NCBI RefSeq assembly: GCF_046250175.1
Contig: NZ_CP176468.1
Length of the DNA stretch: 64,000 nt
DNA from: Psychromonas sp030397575
GTDB lineage: Bacteria; Pseudomonadota; Gammaproteobacteria; Enterobacterales; Psychromonadaceae
Reading direction: 5' to 3' (one strand)
Part shown: piece by piece, positions 53,322 to 63,121 of the stretch
Layout of the letters: the number at the start of each line of letters is the position of its first letter
Numbering within the stretch: position 1 is the stretch's first letter
Notes under the pieces: generated by a model
Seen by the model: the letters and a program-made list of their open reading frames with translations, nothing else
Database searches by the model: none
What the model was told of the DNA's origin: nothing
Program-made: the position numbers and the translations under genes

Positions 53322-55475
53322 ATGTCTGATAGTAAGTGTCCAGTAATGCATGGTGCCGCGACAACACCAACGGCAAATAAAGTTTGGTGGCCTAAAGCGC
53401 TTAACCTAGATATTCTTCACCAATATGATACAAAAACTAACCCATTAGAAGCAGACTTCGACTACCGTGAAGCCGTTAAGACATTAGATGTAGAATCTCT
53501 TAAAAAAGATATGATAGACTTAATGACAGATAGCCAACCATGGTGGCCAGCTGACTGGGGTCACTACGGCGGTCTAATGATTCGTATGACATGGCACTCA
53601 GCGGGTACTTACCGTATTGCCGATGGTCGTGGTGGCGCGGCATCTGGCAGCCAACGTTTTGCACCTCTTAATTCTTGGCCTGACAATGCTAACCTTGATA
53701 AAGCACGTCGTTTACTTTGGCCTATCAAAAAGAAATATGGTAACAAATTAAGCTGGGCTGATTTAATCGCTTATGCTGGTACAATGGCTTATGAATCAAT
53801 GGGGCTTAAAACATTTGGTTTTGCTTTTGGTCGTGAAGATATCTGGCATCCAGAAAAAGACATCTACTGGGGTTCTGAAAGAGAATGGTTAGCACCAAGT
53901 GGTAGTGAAGGTTCTCGATACTCTGGCGAGCGAGATCTAGAAAACCCACTAGCAGCAGTAATGATGGGGCTTATCTATGTTAACCCTGAAGGTGTAGACG
54001 GTATTTCTAACCCACAAAAAACAGCTGATGATATCCGCGTTACCTTTGCTCGCATGGCAATGGATGATGAAGAAACAGTAGCTTTAACAGCTGGCGGTCA
54101 TACTGTAGGTAAAGCACATGGTAATGGTGATGCATCACAAGTAGAAGCAGATCCAGAAGGCGCTGAATTAGAAGATCAAGGTTTCGGTTGGTTGAACAAA
54201 ACTAAACGTGGTATTGGCCGTGACACAGTAACAAGTGGTATTGAAGGTGCTTGGACATCTAATCCTACCAAGTGGGATAATGGTTTCTTTGATTTATTAC
54301 TTAACTACGATTGGGAACTGAAAAAAAGCCCAGCAGGCGCAACTCAATGGGAACCAATTGATTTACCAGAAGAGAAAAAACCAGTTGATGTTGAAGATTT
54401 AACAACACGTTATAACCCAATGATGACTGATGCCGATATGGCAATGAAGGTTGACCCTGAATACCGTAAAATTTCTGAGAAATTTGCTAACGATCAAGAA
54501 TACTTCTCAGAAGTATTTGCAAGAGCTTGGTTCAAACTAACGCACCGTGATTTAGGTCCTAAAGCACGTTACATTGGTCCAGATGTACCGCAAGAAGAGT
54601 TAATCTGGCAAGACCCTGTACCAGCTGGTAACACTAACTACGATGTTGATGCAGTTAAAGCTAAAATCGCAATGTCTGACTTAACAGTAAGTGAACTAGT
54701 TGCAACGGCATGGGATAGTGCAAGAACTTACCGTAACTCAGATAAACGTGGCGGTGCTAACGGTGCTCGTATTCGTCTTGAGCAACAAAGAAACTGGGAA
54801 GGTAACGAACCAGAGCGTTTAGCTAAAGTATTAACAGTATTTGAAGCAATCGCAGCTGAAAGTGGCGCAAGTCTAGCCGATGTTATCGTACTAGCAGGTA
54901 GCGTAGGTATTGAAAAATCAGCAAAAGAAGCTGGCTTTGACATTACAGTACCATTTGCACCTGGTCGTGGTGATGCATCACAAGAAATGACCGATGATGA
55001 AGCTTTTGAAGTACTTGAGCCTGTTCATGATGGATTCCGTAACTGGCAGAAAAAACATTACACAGTAACACCAGAAGAGATGCTATTGGATAAAGCGCAA
55101 CTGCTAAATCTAACGGCACCAGAAATGACAGTGCTAATCGGTGGTCTACGTGTAATCGGTACTAACTACGGTGGCACTAAGCATGGTGTATTTACTGATA
55201 ACGAAGGCGCATTAACTAATGACTTCTTTGTTAACCTAACTGATATGAGTAACTCATGGGTAGCTACTGGCCGTAACTCTTATGAGATTCAAGATACAGC
55301 AACAAAAGCAGTGAAATGGACAGCAACACGAGTAGACCTAGTATTCGGTTCAAACTCGATTCTTCGTTCATATGCTGAAGTTTATGCACAAGACGATAAC
55401 AAAGATAAATTTGTTAAAGACTTCGTCGCAGCTTGGGTTAAAGTAATGAATGCAGACCGCTTCGACTTAGTATAA
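53322..55475 (+). CDS. katG: Catalase-peroxidase KatG
   Basis: 717 residues, no signal peptide, full length. N-terminal haem domain with the distal Arg-Trp-His in RMTWHSAGTYR, the Tyr of the Met-Tyr-Trp cofactor in LIYVNPEGVDG, and proximal His in ALTAGGHTVGKAHG; the C-terminal haem-free domain starts at about 420 (FARAWFKLTHRDLGPK). It removes hydrogen peroxide. It stands alone with its own terminator at 55516. Confidence 0.98.
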   Translation: MSDSKCPVMHGAATTPTANKVWWPKALNLDILHQYDTKTNPLEADFDYREAVKTLDVESLKKDMIDLMTDSQPWWPADWGHYGGLMIRMTWHSAGTYRIADGRGGAASGSQRFAPLNSWPDNANLDKARRLLWPIKKKYGNKLSWADLIAYAGTMAYESMGLKTFGFAFGREDIWHPEKDIYWGSEREWLAPSGSEGSRYSGERDLENPLAAVMMGLIYVNPEGVDGISNPQKTADDIRVTFARMAMDDEETVALTAGGHTVGKAHGNGDASQVEADPEGAELEDQGFGWLNKTKRGIGRDTVTSGIEGAWTSNPTKWDNGFFDLLLNYDWELKKSPAGATQWEPIDLPEEKKPVDVEDLTTRYNPMMTDADMAMKVDPEYRKISEKFANDQEYFSEVFARAWFKLTHRDLGPKARYIGPDVPQEELIWQDPVPAGNTNYDVDAVKAKIAMSDLTVSELVATAWDSARTYRNSDKRGGANGARIRLEQQRNWEGNEPERLAKVLTVFEAIAAESGASLADVIVLAGSVGIEKSAKEAGFDITVPFAPGRGDASQEMTDDEAFEVLEPVHDGFRNWQKKHYTVTPEEMLLDKAQLLNLTAPEMTVLIGGLRVIGTNYGGTKHGVFTDNEGALTNDFFVNLTDMSNSWVATGRNSYEIQDTATKAVKWTATRVDLVFGSNSILRSYAEVYAQDDNKDKFVKDFVAAWVKVMNADRFDLV

Positions 55476-55513
55476 TCCAATGATTAGACTGTGATGGTCT
55501 AATAACATAATCT

Positions 55514-55543
55514 CTAAGCCCTGACTTTTCAGGGCTTTTTTGT
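55514..55543 (+). terminator. Terminator of katG
   Basis: AAGCCCTGA-CTTT-TCAGGGCTTTTTT. Confidence 0.92.
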
Positions 55544-55640
55544 ATCTAGACTTCCTGAATTAACAACCTAGACATCAAATAATGGCATTCCTGCACTAGA
55601 TACGTTAACTTTGGTTTAACCAAATTTACTAAGGAAATAT

Positions 55641-55958
55641 ATGAAGATTCAAGCAGATGTAGGAACAATCGATATCTTAGGCCATATCATACTGTGGTTT
55701 TTATTAATCATGGTGACCTTGGGCATTGCCGCTTTCTTTTACCCTTACTCATTTTCTAAATTTGTAATTAACCGTTCAGAGTTAATTGATGACCAAGGTA
55801 AGGCGAGAAAGATGTCATGTAACACTGACCTTTTTGGCAATATTGGCCATGTTATTTTATGGATGATCATCTCTATTTTGACCTTAGGGCTAGGTTACGC
55901 CTTCTACTTCTATAAAGTCTGGAATTATTCGCTAAATAACACCACTCTCAGTAATTAA
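55641..55958 (+). CDS. Small membrane protein with internal duplication (DUF6693-like)
   Basis: 105 residues made of two similar halves, each with a polar start and one hydrophobic segment: DILGHIILWFLLIMVTLGIAA and NIGHVILWMIISILTLGLGYA, both followed by an aromatic segment (FFYPYSF / FYFYKVW). This GHxxLW...TLG pattern occurs in DUF6693/DUF898-like proteins. Function unknown. AAGGAAAT ribosome binding site. Confidence 0.7.
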   Translation: MKIQADVGTIDILGHIILWFLLIMVTLGIAAFFYPYSFSKFVINRSELIDDQGKARKMSCNTDLFGNIGHVILWMIISILTLGLGYAFYFYKVWNYSLNNTTLSN

Positions 55959-56071
55959 CTGAATGCCCCCAAGTTTGGCGATAAATACAAGAGAGTTTGA
56001 ATCACAACATAGAGGTCTTGCTGATACCTGTATATAATCGCCATACCATTAATAAATAAAGATAGTTTTTC

Positions 56072-57112
56072 ATGAGCATGAACACCCTGACCGATTTTTT
56101 AGAACAAGCCCAATGCCAATTTCGCGTATATGATTTAGGGCGTATTGTGCAAAAAATAGATAATAGCAAATTCCAAAAAGTGGCCAATAATGAACAGGCT
56201 TATCCTTACCCTATTCAACAACATGCTTTTCTCGCCATTACCTTCTGGCAAGTCGCAGCTCAAAAAGAGCATTTTGTGTGGTTTTTAAAAATGCCATTGG
56301 ACGAACAAGGTTTAATGAAAATTACCGCGCAAACTAGCTTTATTCGCATGGTCGTAGAAGCTATGGGAGAAAACTTAACCGCCGATGTCAGTGATAAAAC
56401 CCAAGAACGTCTAGCCAGTAATCCATTTGTATTTAAACCAAGTGCTGAAAAATTAGCTATTTTTAATGCCAATATTAATAGTGTTTTTGTACGCCCTGCT
56501 TCTTCGTTTTATCCAGCAGTCCAAGCTTATTTTTCAGGTTCAATAGATAATCAAGACTGGCAAACACTTGGCTTTCAAGGTTTTGCCGATCTCGCTGCAC
56601 GCTTAAATCATGATGATAACCAACAAAAAATAATTGCCGCTTTACCGACTCTGCCGGAGCAACCTTTACAAACCTTATGCTTATGCCTTGAAAACCAAAC
56701 CACTATCAGTGCATCACTAGCAGAAAAAATAATAGAGCAAGCAATACAGCGTTTACAACTTGGCCAAACTACCACCGCTATCTTATTATTAAGAGCATTG
56801 GCAAGCACTAATACTCAAGGTAAACAGCTATTAGAGTTGCAGTTTTCCTCAGAACTATTACATGATGCAGATTGGTATATTACGATTGCAGGCCGTTGCT
56901 GGACACAATTACAAGATGAAACCTTATTGAATCGTTATTTTGAAGCGTTAGCAACACATCAACAGGCATTATTCCCACAGTTATTTGCTGACCTAGTAGC
57001 GATTCCAGCATTACGTGATAAAGTATTAAAGCAGTTACGTTTAACTGCGCGTTCTCCTGCCTTATCACAAGCCATAGGTTTGCTATTTTCTGGCCTAAAA
57101 CCAACTACCTAA
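56072..57112 (+). CDS. DUF3549 family protein
   Basis: 346 residues, cytosolic, mostly helical. The opening TLTDFLEQAQCQFRVYDLGR and YPYPIQQHAFLAITFW match a family conserved in Vibrio and relatives (DUF3549). First gene of a five-gene plus-strand run with short gaps (DUF3549, DUF3301, KfrA-like, DUF2310, creA). Role unknown. Confidence 0.85.
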   Translation: MSMNTLTDFLEQAQCQFRVYDLGRIVQKIDNSKFQKVANNEQAYPYPIQQHAFLAITFWQVAAQKEHFVWFLKMPLDEQGLMKITAQTSFIRMVVEAMGENLTADVSDKTQERLASNPFVFKPSAEKLAIFNANINSVFVRPASSFYPAVQAYFSGSIDNQDWQTLGFQGFADLAARLNHDDNQQKIIAALPTLPEQPLQTLCLCLENQTTISASLAEKIIEQAIQRLQLGQTTTAILLLRALASTNTQGKQLLELQFSSELLHDADWYITIAGRCWTQLQDETLLNRYFEALATHQQALFPQLFADLVAIPALRDKVLKQLRLTARSPALSQAIGLLFSGLKPTT

Positions 57113-57123
57113 GGGCAATCATT

Positions 57124-57444
57124 ATGATTATTTGGGATCTGTTATTTATTCTGCTGATGGTTTTAGTGGGTACTACTATTTGGAAGTTGCGCCAACAATC
57201 GGAGTTAGCTAAAAAACTAACTGAAGCACACTGCCATAAGCTCAGCTTACAACTATTGTCTTTTTCACGATCTCGCTTCAACTTTACATTAGGCAGTGAT
57301 TTCTTGCAGGCTAGTTTTGTATTTGAGTTTAGCAGTGACGGTGACAATAACTACCAAGGCGGCTTAACTTTAAACGGATTAATTAAGCCACGTTTCCAAT
57401 TACCTGCTTATCGTGTTGTTGACGATCAGCAGACTTTTCATTAG
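57124..57444 (+). CDS. DUF3301 family membrane protein
   Basis: 106 residues: an N-terminal membrane helix (IIWDLLFILLMVLVGTTIW) and a cytosolic domain with SRSRFNFTLG and FVFEFSSDGDNNYQGGLTLNG, matching DUF3301. It follows DUF3549 by 11 bp, the same pairing seen in Vibrio. Function unknown. Confidence 0.83.
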   Translation: MIIWDLLFILLMVLVGTTIWKLRQQSELAKKLTEAHCHKLSLQLLSFSRSRFNFTLGSDFLQASFVFEFSSDGDNNYQGGLTLNGLIKPRFQLPAYRVVDDQQTFH

Positions 57445-57453
57445 AGGTCATTT

Positions 57454-57792
57454 ATGGATCGTATTATCTTAATTGCCCAGCAATTAATTAAAGAAGGAAA
57501 AACGCCAACTACTAGCTTAATCAAAGCGCGTTTACCTAAAAATACGCCACTCCCGACGATTATTCAAGGCTTGAAAATGTGGCAAGACAATCCAACAAAA
57601 CAAATTAATACGCCAACTGAGCCTGCACTCACAGGTGCAAGTATAAGCCAGGAAAATAGCAGTATTGATGAGCTAATTAATAACCGGATTACACAAGCAA
57701 TCATCCCACTACAAGAAGAGATTAAAGTCTTAAAAATGCAGATACAAACATTAGAAAATAAAATAGCGACAACGCACCCGGCGGAAGACTAA
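57454..57792 (+). CDS. KfrA-N-like putative DNA-binding protein with coiled coil
   Basis: 112 residues. The first 50 (ILIAQQLIKEGKTPTTSLIKARL) look like the KfrA/DUF-type N-terminal helical DNA-binding module; a linker and a C-terminal coiled coil (about 80-108, IIPLQEEIKVLKMQIQTLEN) follow. AGAGGT ribosome binding site; 2 bp before the next gene. DNA binding is inference. Confidence 0.6.
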   Translation: MDRIILIAQQLIKEGKTPTTSLIKARLPKNTPLPTIIQGLKMWQDNPTKQINTPTEPALTGASISQENSSIDELINNRITQAIIPLQEEIKVLKMQIQTLENKIATTHPAED

Positions 57793-57794
57793 CT

Positions 57795-58571
57795 GTGTAT
57801 ATTAAAGAATTGAGCTTTGAGTGCTACCAAGATACACAATATGCCGCCGTAGAGCGTGCCATTAACAACTATTTAGATATGCTGCGTTACAATGGACAGA
57901 TACTTGGTAGGGAGTTCCCAGTGGCAATGCAAGGGGCTATTTTCACGACGCGTTTAGTTTGCCCAGAAGAACATAGTTTGCATGCACGTTTTAACAGTCC
58001 ACAGGTAACACATGCTTTGCAAGGATTAACCAATGCAGGCTTATTAGCTCCAAAAATAAAGACTATCGCGGAAGATCTTAACTCACAACAATGTGCTACC
58101 AATTTTAACCCAAGCTGGCAGATCTTATACACTACATTTTTAGATACTTGCTCACCAATACGTTGCGGTGAAACCTTAGCACCTATTCCGCTTTACCGTA
58201 CACCAGAAGAGATAAGTAATGGTGACCGTAAAAGTGCAATTAAGTGGCAAGAAGAGTGGGTTAACTTAGATGAATTACAGATGAATGGCTCAGCAGTATC
58301 AAGTGCCGCATTAAAAGAGTTAGGTGAAGTTGACAGTAAATTCTTTTATCGTGGAACTAATCTGTGCAAACGCATTCAATATATAACCAAAGTCCCTACT
58401 TATTATTATTTATATCGAGTCGCTGGTAAATCATTACAAGAAGAGCAAAATAGACCTTGCCCAAGCTGTGGTGGTGACTGGAAATTAAATGAACCCTTAT
58501 TCGATATTTTTGACTTTAAGTGTGACCAATGCCAACTTGTCTCCAACCTTTCGTGGGACTTTAAAAAATAG
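57795..58571 (+). CDS. DUF2310 zinc-ribbon protein
   Basis: 258 residues with a GTG start two bases after the preceding stop. A large N-terminal domain and a C-terminal zinc ribbon with CPSCGG (about 222) and CDQC (about 245), as in the DUF2310 family, annotated as possibly nucleic acid-binding. Probably translationally coupled with the KfrA-like gene. Confidence 0.85.
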   Translation: MYIKELSFECYQDTQYAAVERAINNYLDMLRYNGQILGREFPVAMQGAIFTTRLVCPEEHSLHARFNSPQVTHALQGLTNAGLLAPKIKTIAEDLNSQQCATNFNPSWQILYTTFLDTCSPIRCGETLAPIPLYRTPEEISNGDRKSAIKWQEEWVNLDELQMNGSAVSSAALKELGEVDSKFFYRGTNLCKRIQYITKVPTYYYLYRVAGKSLQEEQNRPCPSCGGDWKLNEPLFDIFDFKCDQCQLVSNLSWDFKK

Positions 58572-58580
58572 GATATAACC

Positions 58581-59099
58581 ATGTTAAAAAAAATAAAAAT
58601 CATCATTATGGTATTAATATTGTTGATTATCGGCTTCTTTGTATTAAGAGGCTGCTCTCAGGATGAAGTAGGCGATGTCAGCTTAGGTTTATTTACCACT
58701 CAAGATATTAAACTCAATATTTTAAAAGATCCTCTAGTGCCGGGTGTAACCTGTCATATTGCATCAATAGAAGCTGATTTAAGCTTTTCTGATCCTAGTG
58801 ATAGCGCTATTTCATGTCGTCAAACCGGTGAGGTTACATTAGCAATGATAGCTAAGATTGATAAAAGTAAATCTGGTGAAGTTGTCTTTAAGAAGTCGAA
58901 AAGTATCTTCTTTAAAAATATGAAAATCCGTCGTATTTTTGATACGGAGAACCAAACCTTAATGTATGTTTCTTACTCAACAAAAGAAACATCGGGTAGC
59001 TTCAAACATAGTTTATCAACTGTACCGCTATGGGGCACAGATGCTTATCAAGAAAAGGCAGCTGTAACACCACAGAAAGAGTCACAAGACACGCTATAA
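58581..59099 (+). CDS. creA: CreA family protein
   Basis: 172 residues with an N-terminal signal anchor (IIIMVLILLIIGFFVL) ending in RGC; the lipobox is atypical (Arg at -2). The remainder matches CreA: DVSLGLFTTQDIKLNILKDP, DPSDSAISCRQTG, KSIFFKNMKIRRIFD and CYSTK-like VSYSTKETSGS, with two cysteines. Periplasmic role unknown. Last gene of the DUF3549 run. Confidence 0.88.
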   Translation: MLKKIKIIIMVLILLIIGFFVLRGCSQDEVGDVSLGLFTTQDIKLNILKDPLVPGVTCHIASIEADLSFSDPSDSAISCRQTGEVTLAMIAKIDKSKSGEVVFKKSKSIFFKNMKIRRIFDTENQTLMYVSYSTKETSGSFKHSLSTVPLWGTDAYQEKAAVTPQKESQDTL

Positions 59100-59116
59100 A
59101 ATACCAACTGGTGAAT

Positions 59117-59158
59117 AAAAAATGCCCCGTATAAGCATCACTTAACGGGGCATTTTTG
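59117..59158. terminator. Bidirectional terminator between creA and hemH
   Basis: AAAAAATGCCCCGT ... ACGGGGCATTTTT, between convergent genes. Confidence 0.9.
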
Positions 59159-59182
59159 TATATATTAACACTCATTAACACT

Positions 59183-60202
59183 TTATAGATTAGGTTTTAA
59201 TACCTCAAACATGGCTTCAATGTGATCATCGCGATCATTTAACGCTGCAATATAACGATATTTTTCGCCACCAGCTTCTTCAAATATCTCTCTATTCTCA
59301 GACTCTAATTCTTCTAATGTTTCCAGACAATCAGCGCTGAAAGCCGGGCTAATAATTGCAACGTCTTTGATACCTTGTGCCGGAAAGCTTTCTAAGGTTG
59401 CATCGGTGTAAGGTTTTAACCACTCTGCTTTACCAAAACGACTCTGAAAAGTACTGATCACTAAGTCTTTGTCTAAATTTAACTTTTCCATCACTAAACG
59501 TGTTGTTTGCAAGCATAAACAATAATAAGGATCGCCGTTTTTTAAAAATAGCTTTGGCATCCCATGGTATGAAAAAACAATTTTTTGCGGTGTGCCATTC
59601 TTTTCTAAATCTTCTGCAACACTATTAGCTAACGATTCAATATAGCTAGTATTTTTATGATAACCGTTAATAAAGTGCAATTCTGACACCCAGCGCCAAG
59701 TCTGTAATACTCTAGCAACAGCATCGAAGGTTGAGCCGGTGGTAGGGCTAGAGTATTGAGGGTAAAGAGGCAATACGACAATACGTGTAAAGCCTTTCTC
59801 ACGTAACGTTTTCAAACCAGACTCAATGGATGGGTTGCCATAACGCATACTCATCACTACTTCTGTATCTTGGTAACCTTTTTCTTTTAATAGCAAGCTT
59901 AGCTTATCACGCTGTAACTCGGTAATATGAGTTAAAGGTGAGCCATTTTCAGTCCAAATACTGTTATATAACTTAGCCGACTTTTTAGGTCTTACTCGCA
60001 GAACAATACCATGCAGAATTATCATCCAAATAAGACGTGGTATTTCGACAATACGTCGATCCGATAAAAATTCTCGCAAATAAATACGAACTGCTTTAGT
60101 AGAAGGCTCATCTGGACTACCTAAATTTGTTAGTAAAATACCTGTTTTTTGATGAAAGCGACCTTCGTGAGGATTATCAGTGATACCAGAGAAACGCGAC
60201 AC
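59183..60202 (-). CDS. hemH: Ferrochelatase
   Basis: 339 residues (E. coli 320). It inserts iron into protoporphyrin IX. GILLTNLGSPDEPST at the N-terminus, catalytic His in FSYHGMPKLF, the metal-binding Glu region near EELESENREIFEEAGG, and SAFSADCLETLEE close to the C-terminus (as ISPAFSADC). Monocistronic, 184 bp upstream of it being empty. Confidence 0.96.
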   Translation of the reverse strand: MSRFSGITDNPHEGRFHQKTGILLTNLGSPDEPSTKAVRIYLREFLSDRRIVEIPRLIWMIILHGIVLRVRPKKSAKLYNSIWTENGSPLTHITELQRDKLSLLLKEKGYQDTEVVMSMRYGNPSIESGLKTLREKGFTRIVVLPLYPQYSSPTTGSTFDAVARVLQTWRWVSELHFINGYHKNTSYIESLANSVAEDLEKNGTPQKIVFSYHGMPKLFLKNGDPYYCLCLQTTRLVMEKLNLDKDLVISTFQSRFGKAEWLKPYTDATLESFPAQGIKDVAIISPAFSADCLETLEELESENREIFEEAGGEKYRYIAALNDRDDHIEAMFEVLKPNL

Positions 60203-60386
60203 ATTAAGCTCCTTTGTTGAGCATTAAAAATAATAGTATAAAGTTATGTACTCGAGTGGCATTAGTGTAGATCAATGTTAAATAACTAATATCAAAGACC
60301 TTGTAAACTATTTAATTAGTTTTTAATATGCAATATTAGTGAGTTTAAATAACCTTAAAAACTTAAATAACTAGTTGAAATATAGC

Positions 60387-61163
60387 TCATTCAACGTTTA
60401 AGGAATAATCTTTTTTATCTATTGAGTCCATTGGTTTTACAATGCACATAGCATAATTAACAGATAAATCTTTTTCTGATACAGACCAACTCCATTTTAG
60501 TGGATTAAACACAAAGCCTTGCTGATCTTGGATATTTAACTGAGCTTGATTAATCATTTTTTGTAACTCAACAGGCTTAATAAACTTACTCCATTGATGA
60601 GTACCAATTGGCAACCAACGCATCACCCTTTCAGCGCCGAAAATAGCAACAATATAACTTTTTATATTACGATTAATTGTGGAACAAATCATTAATCCGC
60701 CAGGCTTTAGCATGCGACCACAAGCTTCCAAAAAGTCACTAGGATTAGCAACATGTTCTATCACTTCCATATTCAATATCACATCAAATAACTCGTCTTG
60801 CTCCAACAAATTTTCAGCTAATGTGTTTCGATAATCAATCTTTAAACCAGACTGTTGAGCATGCAATTGTGCAACAGGTATATTATTGGGAGCAGCATCT
60901 GCTCCCAATACATCAGCACCGAGTGCGGCCATTGGCTCGCTTAATAAACCGCCACCACAACCAATATCTAACAAACGTAAGCCGTTGAATGGCAGTGTTG
61001 ATTGACTATCTCTACGGTAGTGTGAGGCTACCTGTTGAGTGATGTAGGCAAGACGCGTTGGGTTTAATTTATGTAATGGTTTAAATTTTCCTTGCGGATC
61101 CCACCACTCGCTAGCCATAGCTTGGAATTTTTTAACTTCGTCTGGATTCAATGTATTCATCAT
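60387..61163 (-). CDS. ubiG: Ubiquinone biosynthesis O-methyltransferase
   Basis: 258 residues from the ATG at 61163 (MMNTLNPDEV; the next ATG is one codon later). Class I SAM methyltransferase with motif I LLDIGCGGGLLSEPM, VIEHVANPSDFLEACGRMLKPGG and the UbiG-specific FKPLHKLNPTRL near the N-terminus. Carries out both O-methylations in ubiquinone synthesis. Downstream of the DUF3081 gene by 21 bp. Confidence 0.96.
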   Translation of the reverse strand: MMNTLNPDEVKKFQAMASEWWDPQGKFKPLHKLNPTRLAYITQQVASHYRRDSQSTLPFNGLRLLDIGCGGGLLSEPMAALGADVLGADAAPNNIPVAQLHAQQSGLKIDYRNTLAENLLEQDELFDVILNMEVIEHVANPSDFLEACGRMLKPGGLMICSTINRNIKSYIVAIFGAERVMRWLPIGTHQWSKFIKPVELQKMINQAQLNIQDQQGFVFNPLKWSWSVSEKDLSVNYAMCIVKPMDSIDKKDYSLNVE

Positions 61164-61184
61164 GATCAACTTATCTGTTAATAC

Positions 61185-61445
61185 TTAATCGTCTAATAAC
61201 TTCGCGACTTTTTTAAAGAAGATCTTTAGCGTTTCTTCATTGTCATAATCTAAGTCATAAGCACCGTGGAATAGTAACGTCACGGTTAAATCCTTAAAGG
61301 CTAGCCAACATGTATAACCATCAAAGTCATGTGAAGCGGTGATGTCCTGATATTGATACACACCTTCGGACTTAACACCTTTACTAGTAATTAATTCAAA
61401 TACTTGTAATAAATGGCGTTTTTTCATTTTATTAATATCCATCAT
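61185..61445 (-). CDS. DUF3081 family protein
   Basis: 86 residues; a start four codons further in is also possible. The core LQVFELITSKG ... ITASHDFDGYTCWLAFKDLTVTLLFH (quoted in part) matches the small DUF3081 family of marine gammaproteobacteria. Function unknown. It precedes ubiG on the same strand. Confidence 0.78.
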   Translation of the reverse strand: MMDINKMKKRHLLQVFELITSKGVKSEGVYQYQDITASHDFDGYTCWLAFKDLTVTLLFHGAYDLDYDNEETLKIFFKKVAKLLDD

Positions 61446-61528
61446 TTCACCTTTTTAGTATTGATACCCATTACAATAAATACTGTTATGAGTATTATTT
61501 ATTAATACGCAATGGCAGATAAAAAGAT

Positions 61529-61562
61529 CAAAAAAAGCCCCGGTGATTGCTCAGCGGGGCAG
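61529..61562 (-). terminator. Terminator of the DEAD-box helicase gene
   Basis: On the minus strand GCCCCGCTGAGCAATCACCGGGGC followed by seven T. Confidence 0.85.
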
Positions 61563-61588
61563 AATAATAATTAATGGTAAGCTAATGA

Positions 61589-62944
61589 TTAATCTTCAGA
61601 ATCATCAATAATAACGCGTTTTTTACGACGCATTGGAGCTGCTCCAACATCGATTGATTCATGGAAAACATTCTCTTGTTTTTTATTACTTACTCTGGCT
61701 TTTTTAACCGCTGGCTTCTTCTTATCAGCCACTACTTTTTTCTCTTTAAAAAGCTTCTTAGGTGCTGGTTTTAATCCTTTAAACTTAGGATTAATCCCCT
61801 CCACCTTATCAAAGCTAATTTTTTGAGCAACAAAGCTTTCTACTTTTTTAAAATTATCCCAATCTTTTGGACCAATAATAGAAATAGCATCACCCAACTC
61901 ACCTGCACGCCCAGTTCGACCAATACGATGAATATATTCTTCAGTATGCTTTGGAATATCAAAGTTTAAAACGTGGCTTACATGCACTAAGTCTAAACCG
62001 CGTGAAGCGATATCAGTTGTTACTAATATTTTTTGTTTACCGCGAGAGAATGAATCCATAATTTTATTACGGTTCGCTTGAGATAACTCTCCATGCAATG
62101 CTACTGCCGACATTCCTTTTTCAATTAAAATAGCACTTAAGCGCTCGGTATCAGCACGTGTTGCAGTGAAGATAATAGCTTGATCAATCTGTTCTTCTTT
62201 TAAAAAATGAAATAATAACTTCTCTTTTTGATTCAAATTATCAGCCAAGTAAAAACGCTGCGTAATCTCACTATGTTGTTGGTTTTCTTCACCCACTGTA
62301 ATGCGAATAGGTGACTTTAATAAATGCCCCGCAAACTCATTTACTTCGCCATGACCCAACGTTGCTGAAAACATTAATGTCTGACGTAAACGGTGATTTG
62401 CCGCTTCGTTAATTGCTGTTAACTGCTCAGCAAAACCTAAGTCCAACATACGGTCAGCTTCATCTAAAATTAATAGTTCTAACCCCGGTAAATGTAGCAG
62501 CCCTTTTTTAACATGGTCCACAATTCGCCCCGGTGTGCCAACAATAAAATGCGGGTCTTTATCAATGGCTTTTACTTGATCATTAAAGTTTTCACCACCT
62601 AAAACTAAAATAGATTTCACACTGGTGTTAGATACTAATAAACGCAATTGCGCATAAACCTGTTTAGCTAACTCACGCGTTGGCGTTAGGATTAGTACAC
62701 GAGGATCACGTCGCGTAAGAGCACGACTTTTCAAAACACGCTGCATGGCAGGTAATAAGTACGCAAGTGTTTTACCTGAGCCTGTTTTAGAGGATGCTAA
62801 AAGATCTTTCCCTGCAATTGCCACCGGAATGGAATCAGCTTGAATTTGTGTTGTTTCTTTAAAACCTAAATGTGAAACAGAAGTGATCAAACGCTGATCA
62901 ATGGGTAAATCTTTAATTAGCAATGTATGCTCCAAAACAGTCAA
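61589..62944 (-). CDS. DEAD-box RNA helicase (SrmB/RhlE-like)
   Basis: 451 residues with a complete helicase core: Q motif GFKETTQIQADSIP, I ASSKTGSGKT, Ia PTRELAKQV, Ib TPGRIVD, II DEAD, III SAT, and VI HRIGRTGRAG. The C-terminal 75 residues are basic, Lys-rich and low complexity (KKLFKEKKVVADKKKP), typical of RNA-binding tails in SrmB or RhlE. Likely role in ribosome assembly or RNA turnover in the cold; the exact subgroup is not certain. Confidence 0.92.
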   Translation of the reverse strand: MTVLEHTLLIKDLPIDQRLITSVSHLGFKETTQIQADSIPVAIAGKDLLASSKTGSGKTLAYLLPAMQRVLKSRALTRRDPRVLILTPTRELAKQVYAQLRLLVSNTSVKSILVLGGENFNDQVKAIDKDPHFIVGTPGRIVDHVKKGLLHLPGLELLILDEADRMLDLGFAEQLTAINEAANHRLRQTLMFSATLGHGEVNEFAGHLLKSPIRITVGEENQQHSEITQRFYLADNLNQKEKLLFHFLKEEQIDQAIIFTATRADTERLSAILIEKGMSAVALHGELSQANRNKIMDSFSRGKQKILVTTDIASRGLDLVHVSHVLNFDIPKHTEEYIHRIGRTGRAGELGDAISIIGPKDWDNFKKVESFVAQKISFDKVEGINPKFKGLKPAPKKLFKEKKVVADKKKPAVKKARVSNKKQENVFHESIDVGAAPMRRKKRVIIDDSED

Positions 62945-63056
62945 AATAATTAGTTAAAGGTTAAGTATAACGATTAAGCATAAAATTAAGAAATGAAGTT
63001 TGCAATTGCGAAGAAAAAAACTGATTTTAGCAGCCAGAATATTAAAACAAAGGGCA

Positions 63057-63103
63057 ATAAGCGCTCCATAACATCAGAAAATAGGTGTAGGGAGCTTATT
63101 CGG
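63057..63103 (-). terminator. Possible terminator of the YfcZ/YiiS gene
   Basis: Imperfect inverted repeat AATAAGC-GCTCC ... GGGAGCTTATT with a T-rich stretch on the minus strand. Weak. Confidence 0.4.
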
Positions 63104-63121
63104 TTGTTCAATTTAAATGCG

